DNA of 64,000 bases. Origin: Neocallimastix lanati (nom. inval.) (Eukaryota > Neocallimastigomycota > Neocallimastigomycetes > Neocallimastigales > Neocallimastigaceae). Below are positions 25,566-36,797 of the stretch, one piece after another (the stretch's first letter is position 1; every line of letters begins with the position of its first letter). The stretch lies in contig JACVTC010000015.1 of assembly GCA_016946835.1 (NCBI GenBank), positions 1,536,001 to 1,600,000 of the forward strand, given 5' to 3'. The translations under genes and the position numbers were made by a program. Under the pieces are notes generated by a model. The model searched no databases and was not told the DNA's origin. It saw nothing but the letters and a program-made list of their open reading frames with translations.

Positions 25566-27359
25566 TTATAATAATTTTACGAATTTCTTTTCTATGTAAT
25601 CTCTATCAATATGAAATTTAATTTGAATGTGTTTTAATTTTGAATTTACATTTCCATTTTCAATATTAATTTTGCTAGCTAAATTGTCTGTAAAAATTTT
25701 AATTGATCCATTAAATCTTATTAATTCTTCTAAAATATTTCTAATTGATAAAACTTTTTTGATGCATTCGGATGTACTTATGTATTCTGCTTCACAAGTA
25801 GATGATGCTACTATTGATTGTTTCTTTGAGTACCAGCATATTGGACTATTTCCAAATAAAATAATATGGCCTGAAGTAGACTTCCTATCTTTAATATCAC
25901 CTGCAAAATCAGCATCAGTATAACCTAAAATTTCACCTTTACCATCATATTTTATTTTGTAATTTTTGGTTGTATTTAAATATTGTAAAATATGTATTAC
26001 TTTTTTCCAATCTGATACAGTTGGTTCTTCTGAATTTCTTGAAGCTTTATTAACAGCAAAAGCTATATCTGGACGGCTACATCTTGATAAATAAATAAGC
26101 ATACCGATAGCACTTTTATAAATGGTTTTATTGAATGGTTTATTATTTTCAGATTTGATATTGTCACCAACGCATGGAGTGTATACATTTCTTGTATATT
26201 CTAATCTAAATCTTTCTAATATATTATCAATAAAATTAATTTGTGAAATAGTATATTCTTTATTATTATTTTCAACCTTTATACCAAGAATAAAATTTAT
26301 GGGTTCAGATTTAGATACTTTAAAATTGTTTTTAATAATTTTTGTAACAATTTCAATTTCTTCATCTGTACCAGTAACTATAATATCATCTACATATAGA
26401 CCTATAATACTAATTAATTTATTATTTTTAATTTTACAATAAATACATTCTTCAGAAATTAGTTGAATATGACCATTGGTTTTAAGAAATTGTGAGAATT
26501 TTTTATTCCATTGTCTTCCGGACTGCTTTAAACCATACAATGCTTTGTTTAGTCTCCAATATCCCCTCCCAAAGTTCGTATCTCCAGGAGGAATTGTAGT
26601 GTATATTTCTTTGTCCAATTCCGCATTGAGATACGCAGCTTTTATATCAAGTTGATATATGTTCCAAGAAAATTTAGCAGCTAAAGCAAAAATAAGCTTT
26701 AAACAATCAATATTTAAAGTAGGAGAATAAGTAAGTTCAAAATCAATACCTTCTTTTTGTTTAAAACCACGAGCTACTAAGCGAGCTTTACGTTTAATAA
26801 TATTGTTATTGCTATCCTTTTTATTTGAAAATACCCATTTCGTAGAAATTAATGTTTTATCATGGGGGACAAAATGAACTAAAGTCATAATATTGTTGTT
26901 GTATAAATTATTTAATTCTTCATTTATAGCATCTATCCATTCGTCTCTATCAGGACTTTTAATTGCTTGAGTAAAAGAAAATGGAACATCTGAAGAAAAA
27001 GAAGCTATATATTTAAAATTGTCTATATTTCTATATTTAGGGGGGTTAAAATAATTTTTAGAGTAAACATTATTATAAAAATAATCAATTTTTCTTTTAT
27101 TTAAATTATTATTAGAATTAATATAAATATTTTCGACATGAGCAATATCTTTATTTTTGTTTTTTAAATTATTTTTAAATAATTTTTCAACTATGGATAA
27201 TTTTGAATTAGATTTATTATTTTTAAATTGAGAAAGGTAAAATGGATTATTATGAGATAATTGAATATTTTCATTATTAATAGTATTATCAATAACAAGA
27301 GTTTTAACACTTTTTCTTAAATTATTATTATAATTATTGCTTTCAAAATTTATCTCCAT
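25566..27359 (-). mobile_element. Ty1/copia retrotransposon fragment (reverse transcriptase and RNase H)
   Basis: This is a fossil piece of a Ty1/copia (Pseudoviridae-type) pol gene. A 597-codon frame shows the copia-type reverse transcriptase (WIDAINEEL, STKWVFSNKK, KARLVARGFKQ, QLDIKAAYLNAEL, ALYGLKQSGRQW and the catalytic YVDDI). The RNase H region follows (GYTDADFAGD, KSTSGH, WYSKKQ, STCEAEYIS, FTDNLA). I recognise no gag, protease, integrase core or long terminal repeats, so the element is partial. The visible frame itself is open, which points to a fairly recent truncation or insertion. It sits between two AAA-ATPase-like segments on the same strand, and its frame overlaps the end of the right-hand one by 17 bases. 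Confidence 0.85.
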
Positions 27360-28221
27360 CTACTTTTTCATTTTTATTTTTATGTAATAATTCTTCACCA
27401 AATTTTCTATTTTTATCTATTTTGTTAATTGATCCATTATTAAGTCTTTGTTTTTTATTTGATAATTTAAACATTTTTTTTGTTAAGTGTATTTGACATA
27501 ATTCTATAACTTCATCATTATTAATTCCAATATATTCTGCCATCCAACCAGGTGATATCATTGAAAAATCAGTAAATTTAATATCAAAATAATAATTTTG
27601 TTCGTAATTTTGAATAGGTAAAATTCCTGTCATATAAGTTAAAACTATATTCTCATTATCTTTAATTAATAAAGATAAGAATTTTAAATATTTTGTCCTT
27701 GAATTTTCATCATAGCTTGTATCTCGTAAAACTAAATCCCAATCATCAATGATAAGAACAATTTTACGTTGAGTTCTTCTATATATTTTTTCTATAATTA
27801 CATCAATGTCTTCTTCTTTATTACACTCAAAATGTTTATCATTCATTTTTACATCATCAATAATTGTTTTTTTAATATTTTCAATTCCATCTTTGATATT
27901 ATTATTAAAAAAATTTTTTTCCATATCTAATTTAATAACATTATATTTTCCTAAATGCTTATCCCAATCTTTATTTTTGGAAATCTTTTTATCATCAAAA
28001 ACATTTATTTTCGATTCAAAAAAACTGTAATAAGCTACAAGCATATTGACAATCACTGTTTTTCCAAAATTTCTGGGTGTTGTAACACAAAAGAATTTCA
28101 TATTTGAATTTATCCTTTTATTTAGTTCCATTATCAAATTTGTTTTATCTACAAAATATTCATTATTTTTTATGAAATTTTTGTAGTCATAATCACCTGG
28201 ATTAAAAATAATATTTTCCAT
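27343..28221 (-). CDS. AAA-ATPase-like family protein, N-terminal part, 292 codons
   Basis: The frame starts MENIIFNPGDYDYKNFIKNN and has the family N-terminus (EYFVDKTNLIMEL), the P-loop TTPRNFGKTVIVN at about residues 47-59 and Walker B KIVLIIDDWD at 153-162. MTGILPIQ and MAEYIGINNDEVIELC follow. This covers the ATPase domain only. Members of the family are normally some 500-700 residues, with a nuclease-like C-terminus that is absent here; the frame ends in a lysine/asparagine-rich stretch where the copia fragment begins. Residues ~110-165 are nearly identical to the module at 24.2-25.5 kb, so the two arose by duplication. It may still be transcribed as a truncated protein, but I regard it as probably disabled. 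Confidence 0.65.
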   Translation of the reverse strand: MENIIFNPGDYDYKNFIKNNEYFVDKTNLIMELNKRINSNMKFFCVTTPRNFGKTVIVNMLVAYYSFFESKINVFDDKKISKNKDWDKHLGKYNVIKLDMEKNFFNNNIKDGIENIKKTIIDDVKMNDKHFECNKEEDIDVIIEKIYRRTQRKIVLIIDDWDLVLRDTSYDENSRTKYLKFLSLLIKDNENIVLTYMTGILPIQNYEQNYYFDIKFTDFSMISPGWMAEYIGINNDEVIELCQIHLTKKMFKLSNKKQRLNNGSINKIDKNRKFGEELLHKNKNEKVDGDKF

Positions 28222-28505
28222 TTTTAAAGCAGTTATTAATTATCTCTTTTTTTTTTTTTTTCTTTCTTTCTTTCTTTTATTTATTTATTTATTTATTTAT
28301 GTATGTATTTATTTAATTTAATTACTTATTAAAATAAAAGAAATGAAAAATAAAAAATGATTAACAATAAAAATTGATAAATTTAAATATAGAGAGAAAT
28401 ATAATATAAATAGAGATAAATATATATATGTATATAAAAGATAAAAAAATATTAAAATTAATGGGGTGTTGTAATTACTAAATAAATTAATTAATATAAA
28501 GTCTA
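28222..28505. other. simple-sequence interval
   Basis: CTTT and TTTA microsatellites (28245-28310) followed by A/T-rich sequence upstream of the ATPase-like frame. No gene is seen. Confidence 0.6.
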
Positions 28506-28506
28506 A

Positions 28507-28780
28507 TGTCAGGTATCATTAAAAAAAAAAATAAAATAAGTACTGAAGGAATTGAGTTTAAAAAAAATAAGTAAATAAAAAAAGGGCAGAAGGAATTGAG
28601 TCCAAAGAAAATTATAAAAAATAAAAAATAAAAAATAAAAAAAGGGCAGAAGAAATTGAATCCAAAATAAATAATAAAAAATTAAAAAAAAAAGAAAGGC
28701 AGAAGGAATTAAGTCCAAAATAAATAATAAAAAATAAAAAAAAAAGGACGGAAGGAATTGAGACCAAAAAAAATAAATTA
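28507..28780. repeat. GCAGAAGGAATTGAGTCC minisatellite, about five units
   Basis: A core close to GGCAGAAGGAATTGAGTCCA recurs at about 28543 (degenerate), 28585, 28645, 28695 and 28747, separated by A-rich spacers of variable length. The units are 50-60 bases. The core is much richer in G and C than its surroundings and differs by one to three bases between units. Confidence 0.8.
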
Positions 28781-29276
28781 TATAAATAATAAATAAATAA
28801 ATAAATAATAAATAAATAATAAATAAATAAATAATAAATAAATAATATTAAACAAAGAATTTTGTATTAACTTAAAGATTTAAAAGTTTTTTTTAAGTTT
28901 ATTTTCAATATAGACAGATATAATTATAATAATTCCAAACGTATGCATTAATATCTTATATTACAATATTTTATTTTACATTATTTAATAAATAAAAAAT
29001 TAATTATATATAATTATTTATAATTATATATTAATTAATTATTTGATTCAACTATATAAAATTTAATGTTAGGAATAAACTAATTTTAACTAATATATAT
29101 TTATCTATATCTATGTAATAATTATATACTTTAATTCATATTAATTTTTATGTCAAAATGGGTTATGATATTTATTTATTCAATTATTTATTTATTTGAA
29201 ATATATATTAATATAAAATCAGTAGAATAGAAATAATAAATATTTAACTTTTTTTTATTTTTATTTCTTATTTTGT

Positions 29277-29328
<52 letters not shown>

Positions 29329-29779
29329 CCAAAATGATTAATTTTGAATTTTAATTTCTAACTCCTTTCACTCCATATTTAATTTAAGGACTATTTATTT
29401 TTATTTTTATTTTTATTTTTTTATTATAATTGAACAATATTTTAATTATATATTTTTATTGTTATTATTATTATTTAGTTTTAAATTTCCTTTTTCAGTA
29501 GATATAGAAATTAATTATAAGCCTTTTTTTTTTATTTTATTTTTTTCATTTTTTATGAATTCACTATTTTTTATTTACTTTTTTTCATTTTATTAATATA
29601 ATAAATCCTTTTTTTTTTTATTTTATTTTTAATTATATTTTTAATTTAAAAAATTGTTTTAATACTAAATACTATTTTTTTTAATTATAAACTTTTATTT
29701 GAAAGTAAAAAAAATTATAATAAATAAATAGGTAAATATTATGTTTTTATTATAAAAAAAAAATCAATAATTAAAAAAA
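28781..29779. other. gene-free interval with AAAT and poly-T tracts
   Basis: A TAAA/AAAT microsatellite at 28785-28850 and a run of about 44 T near 29280-29323. The rest is A/T-rich, with no frame of coding character. Confidence 0.6.
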
Positions 29780-30325
29780 AATTTATTTTTTTTTTTTAAT
29801 AGTGGTAAAGTAGTTATAAAATCAATACCATTCATTAAAAAATTTTTTAATTATTATTGTATTAAATAAAAAATTTAAATTAATAAAAACTAAATTAATT
29901 AAAATAAAAAAATTTAATAAATAAAAATAAAATATAATTCATAATTAGATAATATAGTCATATTTAATATTATTCATTAATGGTCATCAATACTAATTCA
30001 GTATTAATTGTATTATTTGTTTAATGGATATTTATTAAACACAATAAATGAGAAACAACACATTAAAATATTTTTTATTGTTAAGAATTTAAGATTGATT
30101 TTATTTTGTTATACAATTTTTACTTTATATATATACATGCTTATTTAAATATTATTGGTAGGATAACTTATTTTAATTTACATTAATTTTATATTATTTG
30201 ACAAGATTTGAGAGAAATAAAAACTTGATATTGATAAAAATTTATAATGAAAAATAATCCTTTCATTTTTATGGGATTTTTTAAAACTACCTTTTGGCAT
30301 TAGAGATATATCAAAGTTTTATTGG
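29780..30325. repeat. direct repeat DR, right copy with a 170-base extra segment
   Basis: The right copy of the repeat at 23620-24015, on the same strand. Between TTTGTTTAATGGA (about 30013) and TTTGAGAGAAATAAAAA (about 30206) it has roughly 180 bases that the left copy lacks. The two copies bracket the ATPase/copia block. They are not recognisable as copia LTRs, because they do not abut the pol fragment. Confidence 0.7.
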
Positions 30326-30512
30326 AAAAAAATATATAATTTAAAAAAAAAAAATAGTGTAAAAGTGATATAAAAATAATATATATATATAACAAGTACA
30401 TGTATAATAAATTGAAGCTGATAATTCACAAATATTACACCTACATTATTTTAAAATATAAAATAGAAATTATAGAATAAATATAAGAATAAAAAAATAC
30501 GTATTATAGTAA

Positions 30513-30543
<31 letters not shown>

Positions 30544-30687
30544 AATAATAAAAAATCTAATAGATTAAAAAATATATATTTATATATATATAAGAATTAA
30601 AAAAAATTAAAAAAATTAATTTAAAAAAATATTAATATTATTCTATTAATATATCATCATAAATAATAAGGTATTCTAGGTATTATT

Positions 30688-30727
<40 letters not shown>

Positions 30728-30943
30728 TCTTTACATTTTATTTATAATTGATAGTTTTTCTCTTATTTTTGTTTTTTGATCTAGGTTTAGTAAATTTTTA
30801 ATTGAATAGAAAATGGATGTCATTTTTTTTAAATATTTTGAGTTTATATAAAATTTAGTGAATATTTAGAAATACATTCAAAAGGTTATCTTTTTATTTA
30901 TTTAAAAAAAAGATTTCTTTAAAATGATTAATAGATGAATTAC

Positions 30944-31010
<67 letters not shown>

Positions 31011-31605
31011 ATGTTTTTTTTTTATTTTTTAATTTTTTTTGCTATTTTAATATTTATATTTATTATTATTTATTGAAAATTATTTATGTTTTTATATATA
31101 TAATATTATTATTATTTATATTTTTTCATTTGTATAGATATTCATGTATTATTATTTGTTTTAAAAATTTAAAATATAGTATATAAAAAAAATAAAATAA
31201 AGAAAATGAGTATATGTATCACTATCTATTTATTATATCTATATCTATATATATATATATATTTTTTTTGTTTTTAAAAAAAATAGAGAATTATATTTAA
31301 TTATGCTAATTATAAATTATAATCTATTTATATTTAAAACAATAAAAAAAAACAAAAATGTATTAATAAAAATAAAGTGAAAATAATTTTGAAATGGAAA
31401 TTTTTATTAATAGAATATTCCAAAGAACGTCAAATTGAATTAAACTTTAAATGATAAAAATATAAATTGGAATCTATCCACTTTTATTGGTATGTGATAA
31501 AAAATAATTTAAAAAATATTAGTCTATAATTTAAGGATGAACAAAAATAATTTAATCCTTTATTCTTTAAAAAGGGAAGATCTTAATGATACTTGAAAAT
31601 AAGAA
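30326..31605. other. gene-free AT-rich interval
   Basis: TA runs, a run of about 23 A (30520-30541), about 37 T (30690-30726) and about 43 A (30944-30987) in otherwise featureless A/T-rich sequence. The open frame through the A run is an artefact of the homopolymer. Confidence 0.6.
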
Positions 31606-31611
31606 CGCACT

Positions 31612-31832
31612 AATATAATGTATTTATTGACCATGTTAAAAAAAGGATTAATTTGGATGAATTAGCGGCTTATGAAGATTTATCATTTAAAAAAAAAAAA
31701 AAAAAAAAAAAATTTGAAAAATTTATATCAGAAATAAATGGTATTAAAGAAATAATATCTACGTTTGAATCAGACGAATGTGTAAGTTTAAACATATTAC
31801 AAGAATTGATTTTATTATTTAGAGTAAATTAA
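31612..31832 (+). pseudogene. short coding-like relic of unknown origin
   Basis: One plus-strand frame stays open for about 70 codons without a start codon: FIDHVKKRINLDELAAYEDL, a lysine run from an A tract, then FEKFISEINGIKEIISTFES and DECVSLNILQEL. Its charged, helix-like composition differs from random AT translation. I do not recognise the family. It may be a decayed exon, and the A tract may be an expansion within it. Confidence 0.35.
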
Positions 31833-32350
31833 GTAATATTTTTTTATTACATTATTTTTTATTATTAGTGCTATATATTAAATGAATTAACAATGACATT
31901 TGATGAGTAAAATGTTCTTTTTCTTAATTATTTATTATAAAAAAAATAAATATAAAATAAAAATTTAAATAAATAATAATAAATTAATGAAAAGAAAGCT
32001 AAGAATCATACAATAAGCTAAATGCAAACAAATATATACCTATCGATATATATTTGATAAAAATAATTTTAATATATTTTCTTCAAATAAAAGGAGTCAA
32101 AATTTATCAATGCTAAATTCCAAATAACAATAAAGATTTAAATTTATTTTTAAGAGCATATATGATGGCATATTATATATAATAGGAATTGAAAGTTAGG
32201 TCATCAAAATAATGCATAGAAAGCTTGAATAAATAGAACAATTAAGTGATTAATGCTATTATAATATTGTAATATTTATTTATATTTTGTTAATAAATTT
32301 AAAAAAATTTTTATTTAATATAAATTATTTTAATATAACAAAAAATCATT
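31833..32350. other. gene-free interval between two relics
   Basis: A/T-rich, with a somewhat more complex patch at 32085-32245 (AAAGGAGTCAAAATTTATC, GGAATTGAAAGTTAGGTC) that may be further decayed coding sequence. No frame remains open. Confidence 0.4.
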
Positions 32351-32351
32351 A

Positions 32352-32778
32352 TTTACAAAGATTTTAATTTTTATAATTCCCCAATAGAAGATGGAATCGT
32401 ATCTTTGATTAAATTATCTTCTAACATTCTTGTTTAATATAAAAAGAAAACTATTAAATTTAAATTAATAAAAATAATTTTTATAATTAATAATATAAAT
32501 ATTCATATTTATATTAATATTTATATTGATTCCAAATTGGCCAAATTACCAATAGATGATGGAATTCATCTAATAAACTTATTTCTCCATAAATGTTTAA
32601 TTTGAAAAATAAAGAATTTTTATATTAGTAAAAGTATGAAAATGAATAATATTTTAATTGTACTAATTATAATAACAATTAATTAATAACTATAATTCTT
32701 TTAAATTTATTAAAATAAAAATTGAAGAAGGAAGTGTACCACCTATACTATAAATATACATTTCTCTATAATAATAAC

Positions 32779-32843
<65 letters not shown>

Positions 32844-33180
32844 ATGTATATAAATAAATTCAATAAATTTCATAAAAATAATTTGTTAAAATCAAAATAT
32901 ATATATAAATAAAAAAAAAAGAAAATACTTTACGTAATTTCTAATTTACTAAGTTTTCCAATTGATGAAGGAAAAGTTCCAAGGAATTCTTCATTAAAAC
33001 TAAATTTCTTATAAATTTAATTAATTAAAATAATTAATTTAGTATAGATATATATATCTTACTTATCTTACTTATTATAATATATACATATTTTATACAA
33101 AATTTTTAAATTAGTTGGTTTTCTAAATTCAACTGGATAAGTTCAATTTAATTTGGTTTTTCTTATTTCTCTTATTATAA
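32352..33180 (-). pseudogene. decayed LRR gene, four to five repeat exons
   Basis: On the minus strand, segments of about 72 bases spaced like the exons of the LRR genes at 54.6-63 kb still give LRR-type text in changing frames. From right to left: near 33095-33170 a weak repeat; 32935-33005 FNEEFLGTFPSSIGKLSKLE; about 32715-32760 GGTLPSSI; 32520-32590 IPSSIGNLANLES; and 32355-32435 LIKDTIPSSIGEL. The IPSSIG-L--L pattern is the plant-type LRR consensus. Several stops and frameshifts are present and no start or tail exon is seen. An AAT microsatellite (32775-32841) lies in one former intron. Confidence 0.65.
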
Positions 33181-33319
33181 TAATAATATTTATAATATTT
33201 AATAATTAATAATAATAATAATTGTTTGTTTTAAAAAAGTGATCTTAATAGATTCTGAAAAAGGATTTTAAATAATAATGTTATTGTAGGATAATTAATA
33301 AATAAAAATTTTACAAAAA

Positions 33320-33516
33320 TATTAATTAAAATTTTAAGAATTATATTAAATAGAAATTAAAAAAAAAAAAAATTTTAAATTTATTAATTACATTATAATT
33401 TTACGTAGAAATAATACATTACATTAAAAATAAAGAAAAAATAGAAAATGTTGAAAATATAGAAATTTGTAGAAATTAAATGATGATACCTTATATATCA
33501 TATATATATGAAAGGT
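33320..33516 (+). promoter_or_regulatory. right remnant of divergent spacer P4; partner Hsp20 gene lost
   Basis: This matches the plus-side distal promoter of the other pairs: TTTTACGTAGAAATAATACA, ATTACATTAAAAATAAAG, the TTCTA mirror (GAA units, 33433-33476), GATGATACCTTATATATC and TATATATATGAAAGG. At about 33517 it joins sequence that elsewhere lies in the convergent spacer. The proximal promoter and the whole plus-strand Hsp20 gene have been deleted. Confidence 0.75.
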
Positions 33517-34457
33517 TTTAATATTTGATATCATAAATATCATAAGTTTAAAAATAAAAATAAATTAATAAATAAAAATAAAATAAATAAAAATTAAATA
33601 AAATTACAATAATTATAATAATAAAAACTATATTCAATTGTAATATAATTTAAAAAATTTTCTTATTTAGTTTCTATACATTTGTATATGAAAATATTTG
33701 TTTTTATTTTTTATATTTCTATAATTATTACTAAAAAAATATAATAATTTTAAATTTTATAAATAAAAAAATAAATATAAATATTTTACTAATTATTGAT
33801 GAGGATTCCTTTAAAATTTCTTTTATTTTTACTAACTATTAATGTTATTTTATATAATATTTTTTTTTTCTTTTAAACACATTTTCATTGATAATAAATA
33901 TATAACAAAAAATATTTAATGAAATACCTATAAATAAAAATTTTGCATTTATTAAATATTAGAATTAAAAAACAAAACCAAAAATTAAAACAAAAACAAC
34001 AATAAAAAAAAAATTATATATATATGAATATATATAATATTAAATATACATATAAATAATAATTTAAAAAAATTATTAGGGTAGTAAAAAAAACATCATA
34101 CTAATTTCTTCAATTAAAAACACAAAAATATAAATAACAAAAATAAAACAATTTTATTTTTATTTTAATTTTTTTTTTATTTTCTATTTTATTTATTTAC
34201 AATATATTTTATTTACAATAGTTTATATAAATTAATATTTTTATAATTTAGAATAAATAGGATAGTTTTTGAAAATGGTTTTATAAATAATTTAATATTT
34301 AATTTATATTATTTATATTTATTTAAACTCAAGTATTATTTAAATATTATAATTAGGTAATAATTAACAATATTAAATAATATATTACTTAAAAAATTTA
34401 TGATAAATACATTAATTAATATTATTAAAATTATTTAAGAATAATAAATTAGAAAAT
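33517..34457. repeat. partial convergent spacer C4, orientation 1
   Basis: From ATTTGATATCATAAATATCA (compare 43724 in C6) through CAATTGTAATATAATTT, GATGAGGATTCCTTTAAAAT and TTAAAAAACAAAACCAAAAA to the 3' flank of copy 8. The X half and the GTAAC...GTTAC block are missing, lost in the same deletion that removed the partner gene. Confidence 0.75.
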
Positions 34458-35162
34458 TTACTGAATTTGAATAGAATGTTTATGTTCATTCATTTGAGTT
34501 TCCATCTTTTTAAGAGTAACTTCTAAAACTCCATTTTCCATTTTGGCTTGGATATTGTTTATATCTGCATTTTCAGGAATACTAAATGATCTTGAAAATT
34601 TACCATAACTACATTCTATTCTACTATATTTCTTATTATTACTTTCTTCTTTTTTAGTTTCTTTTTGTTCTTCCTTTTTGGATTCTTTATTTTCATTGCC
34701 ATTTTCTTTATTATTTTCTTTATTATTTTCTTTATTATTTTCTTCTTTAGTTGAATCCTTATTAGATTTCATATCAGAATCATCAATAATAGTTTCTCTT
34801 TCACCAGAAATAGTTAATACACGATTTTCATCTGAAAGCTCCATTTTAACTTGATCCTTCTTCATACCTGGTAAATCAGCATGAATATAATAATTATTTT
34901 CATCTTCACTCAAATTAATCTTTGGACTGAAATCCACAGATTTGAATATATCATTATTGAATGTCTTTGAAACTTGATTCTCAAAAGACTTTACTGGATT
35001 ATAAGAAAGATATGGATAAGGATATAAAGTAGGGAAAGTAATCAAAGGATGATTAAAGAATTCATTATCGAAAGCCTTATCGAAATCATCGAAAAATGAA
35101 TCTCTTAATAATGAATTATTTCTTCTAATTGATAAAGGATGTTCACGAATGAATAAAGACAT
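34458..35162 (-). CDS. small heat-shock protein Hsp20, copy 8
   Basis: A 234-residue Hsp20 with SDENRVLTIS (Asn and Val where most copies have Asp and Ile), shared in full with copy 10. It has VKSFENQVSKTFNNDIF, and KMETQMNEHKH shared with copies 11 and 12. The three-unit insert ends NKENGNENKE. Domain and I-x-I motif are intact. It is the left member of pair 5. Confidence 0.95.
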   Translation of the reverse strand: MSLFIREHPLSIRRNNSLLRDSFFDDFDKAFDNEFFNHPLITFPTLYPYPYLSYNPVKSFENQVSKTFNNDIFKSVDFSPKINLSEDENNYYIHADLPGMKKDQVKMELSDENRVLTISGERETIIDDSDMKSNKDSTKEENNKENNKENNKENGNENKESKKEEQKETKKEESNNKKYSRIECSYGKFSRSFSIPENADINNIQAKMENGVLEVTLKKMETQMNEHKHSIQIQ

Positions 35163-36797
35163 TTCTATTTTTGAAATATTATTGTTTGTTTTATTAATTA
35201 TTTGTTTTTTTTAGGTTTGTTTTTTTATTTTATTAAATTGTTTTTTAATAAGAGATTATATTACTTTTTTTTTTGTATTTAAGCGTTTAATATTTTTTAA
35301 ATATTTATTATTTATATTTTTGTGTAAAAAAACTAATGAAGAAAATAGTTTTATTCGAGGAAATGAATGCTATTTATATTTTTTTTTCGAACTCATATAA
35401 AAAGTATAATATCTATTTTTTTAAAAATAAAGTTTTCTAGTAATTCTTTTTAGTGAATAATGCATAAATTATAAAAAAAATTTTTAATTCTTTCATATAT
35501 AAAAGATATATAAGGTATCATAATTTCTATAAATTTCTACATTTTCTATTTTTTCTATATATTTAATGTAATGTATTATTTCTATGTAAAATTATAATGT
35601 ATTTAATAAATTTTAAAAAAAAAATTTTTTAAATTTCTATTTTAATTTCTATTGGATAAAATTAATAGAATTTTAATTAGTATTAAATTTTTTATTTATA
35701 AAAATATTTATTTTATTAATTAATTTATAAATTTACAATCATTATAGAACTGAAAAAAAAAAAGTTTATAATTAGTTAAATATAATTAAATATCATTAAT
35801 AACTTCATATTTTATCATAAATTATTTTATTTTAATTTATTATTATAATTCTTCAACTCTTTACTATTAAAATCAAAAATTTATATAGAAAATTTTATAA
35901 TTTATATAAACAAAAATTAATATTTAAATATTTTCAAACAAAAATTAAATATATTCAAAAATTATAAAGAATTCATCGTGGCAATAATTGAATAAATATA
36001 ACATAGATTAATTATAATAAAATAATGAATTAAATTATTAAATAAAAATTTAGGAAAAATTAATTAAATATTGAAAATATGACATGTACATTGGAAGTAA
36101 AAAAAAAAAAAAATTAAAACAGAAGAAATAAAAAAAAAAAAAAAAAATTTAATTTTATTAATTACATTATAATTTTACGTAGAAATAATACATTACATTA
36201 AAAATATAGAAAAAATAGAAAATATAGAAAATATAGAAAATGTAGAAAATGTAGTAATTTGTAGAAATTAAATGATGATACTTTATATATCTAATATATA
36301 TGAAAGGATTTTATATAATTAATACATGCTTCACTTAAAAGAATTACTAGAAAAGTTTATTTTTAAAGAAAAAGATAAACTAGTAAATTTAAAATTTATA
36401 AAAATAAATATACCATATATCATATATATTATATATATATTATATATATATTTTACATTATTATAATTATTATAAAATTATAGTAAAATACATAATATAT
36501 TTTTATATTTTATTTAACATCATAATATTATATTTTTGAAATTTATACTTTTTATATGATTTCGAAAAAAAATATAAATAGCATTCATTTCCTTGAACAA
36601 AACTATTTTCTTCATTAATTTTTTTACTTAAAAATATAAATAATAAATATTTAAAAAATATTAAACGCTTATATACAAAATAAAAGTAATATAATCGCTT
36701 ATTAAAAAACAAATTAATAAAATAAAAACAAGATTTAAAAAAAGTAATTAATAAAACAAACAATTATAAAACAAACAATAATATTTCAAAAATAGAA
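35163..36797. promoter_or_regulatory. divergent spacer P5, orientation beta, with a right-side AT insertion
   Basis: Promoter blocks are present on both sides (TTCGAGGAAATGAATGC near 35355; mirror near 36578). TTCTA runs lie at 35523-35556 and 36208-36268, the right one expanded by extra GAAAATATA units. About 170 bases of TA-rich sequence (36375-36540) interrupt the right promoter between TTATTTTTAAAGAA and TATACTTTTTATATG. The core matches P2, P3 and P7. Confidence 0.75.

Noticed and set aside
23620-30325. Direct repeats read as the LTRs of the copia fragment
   Set aside because: They are far from the pol fragment and enclose host ATPase-like sequence; I see no typical LTR ends. They are better described as duplicated flanks of unknown origin.
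30935-31186. Plus-strand frame starting MNYQ and a lysine run
   Set aside because: It starts in a 40-base A tract and continues through TA and TTA simple sequence, with no coding character.
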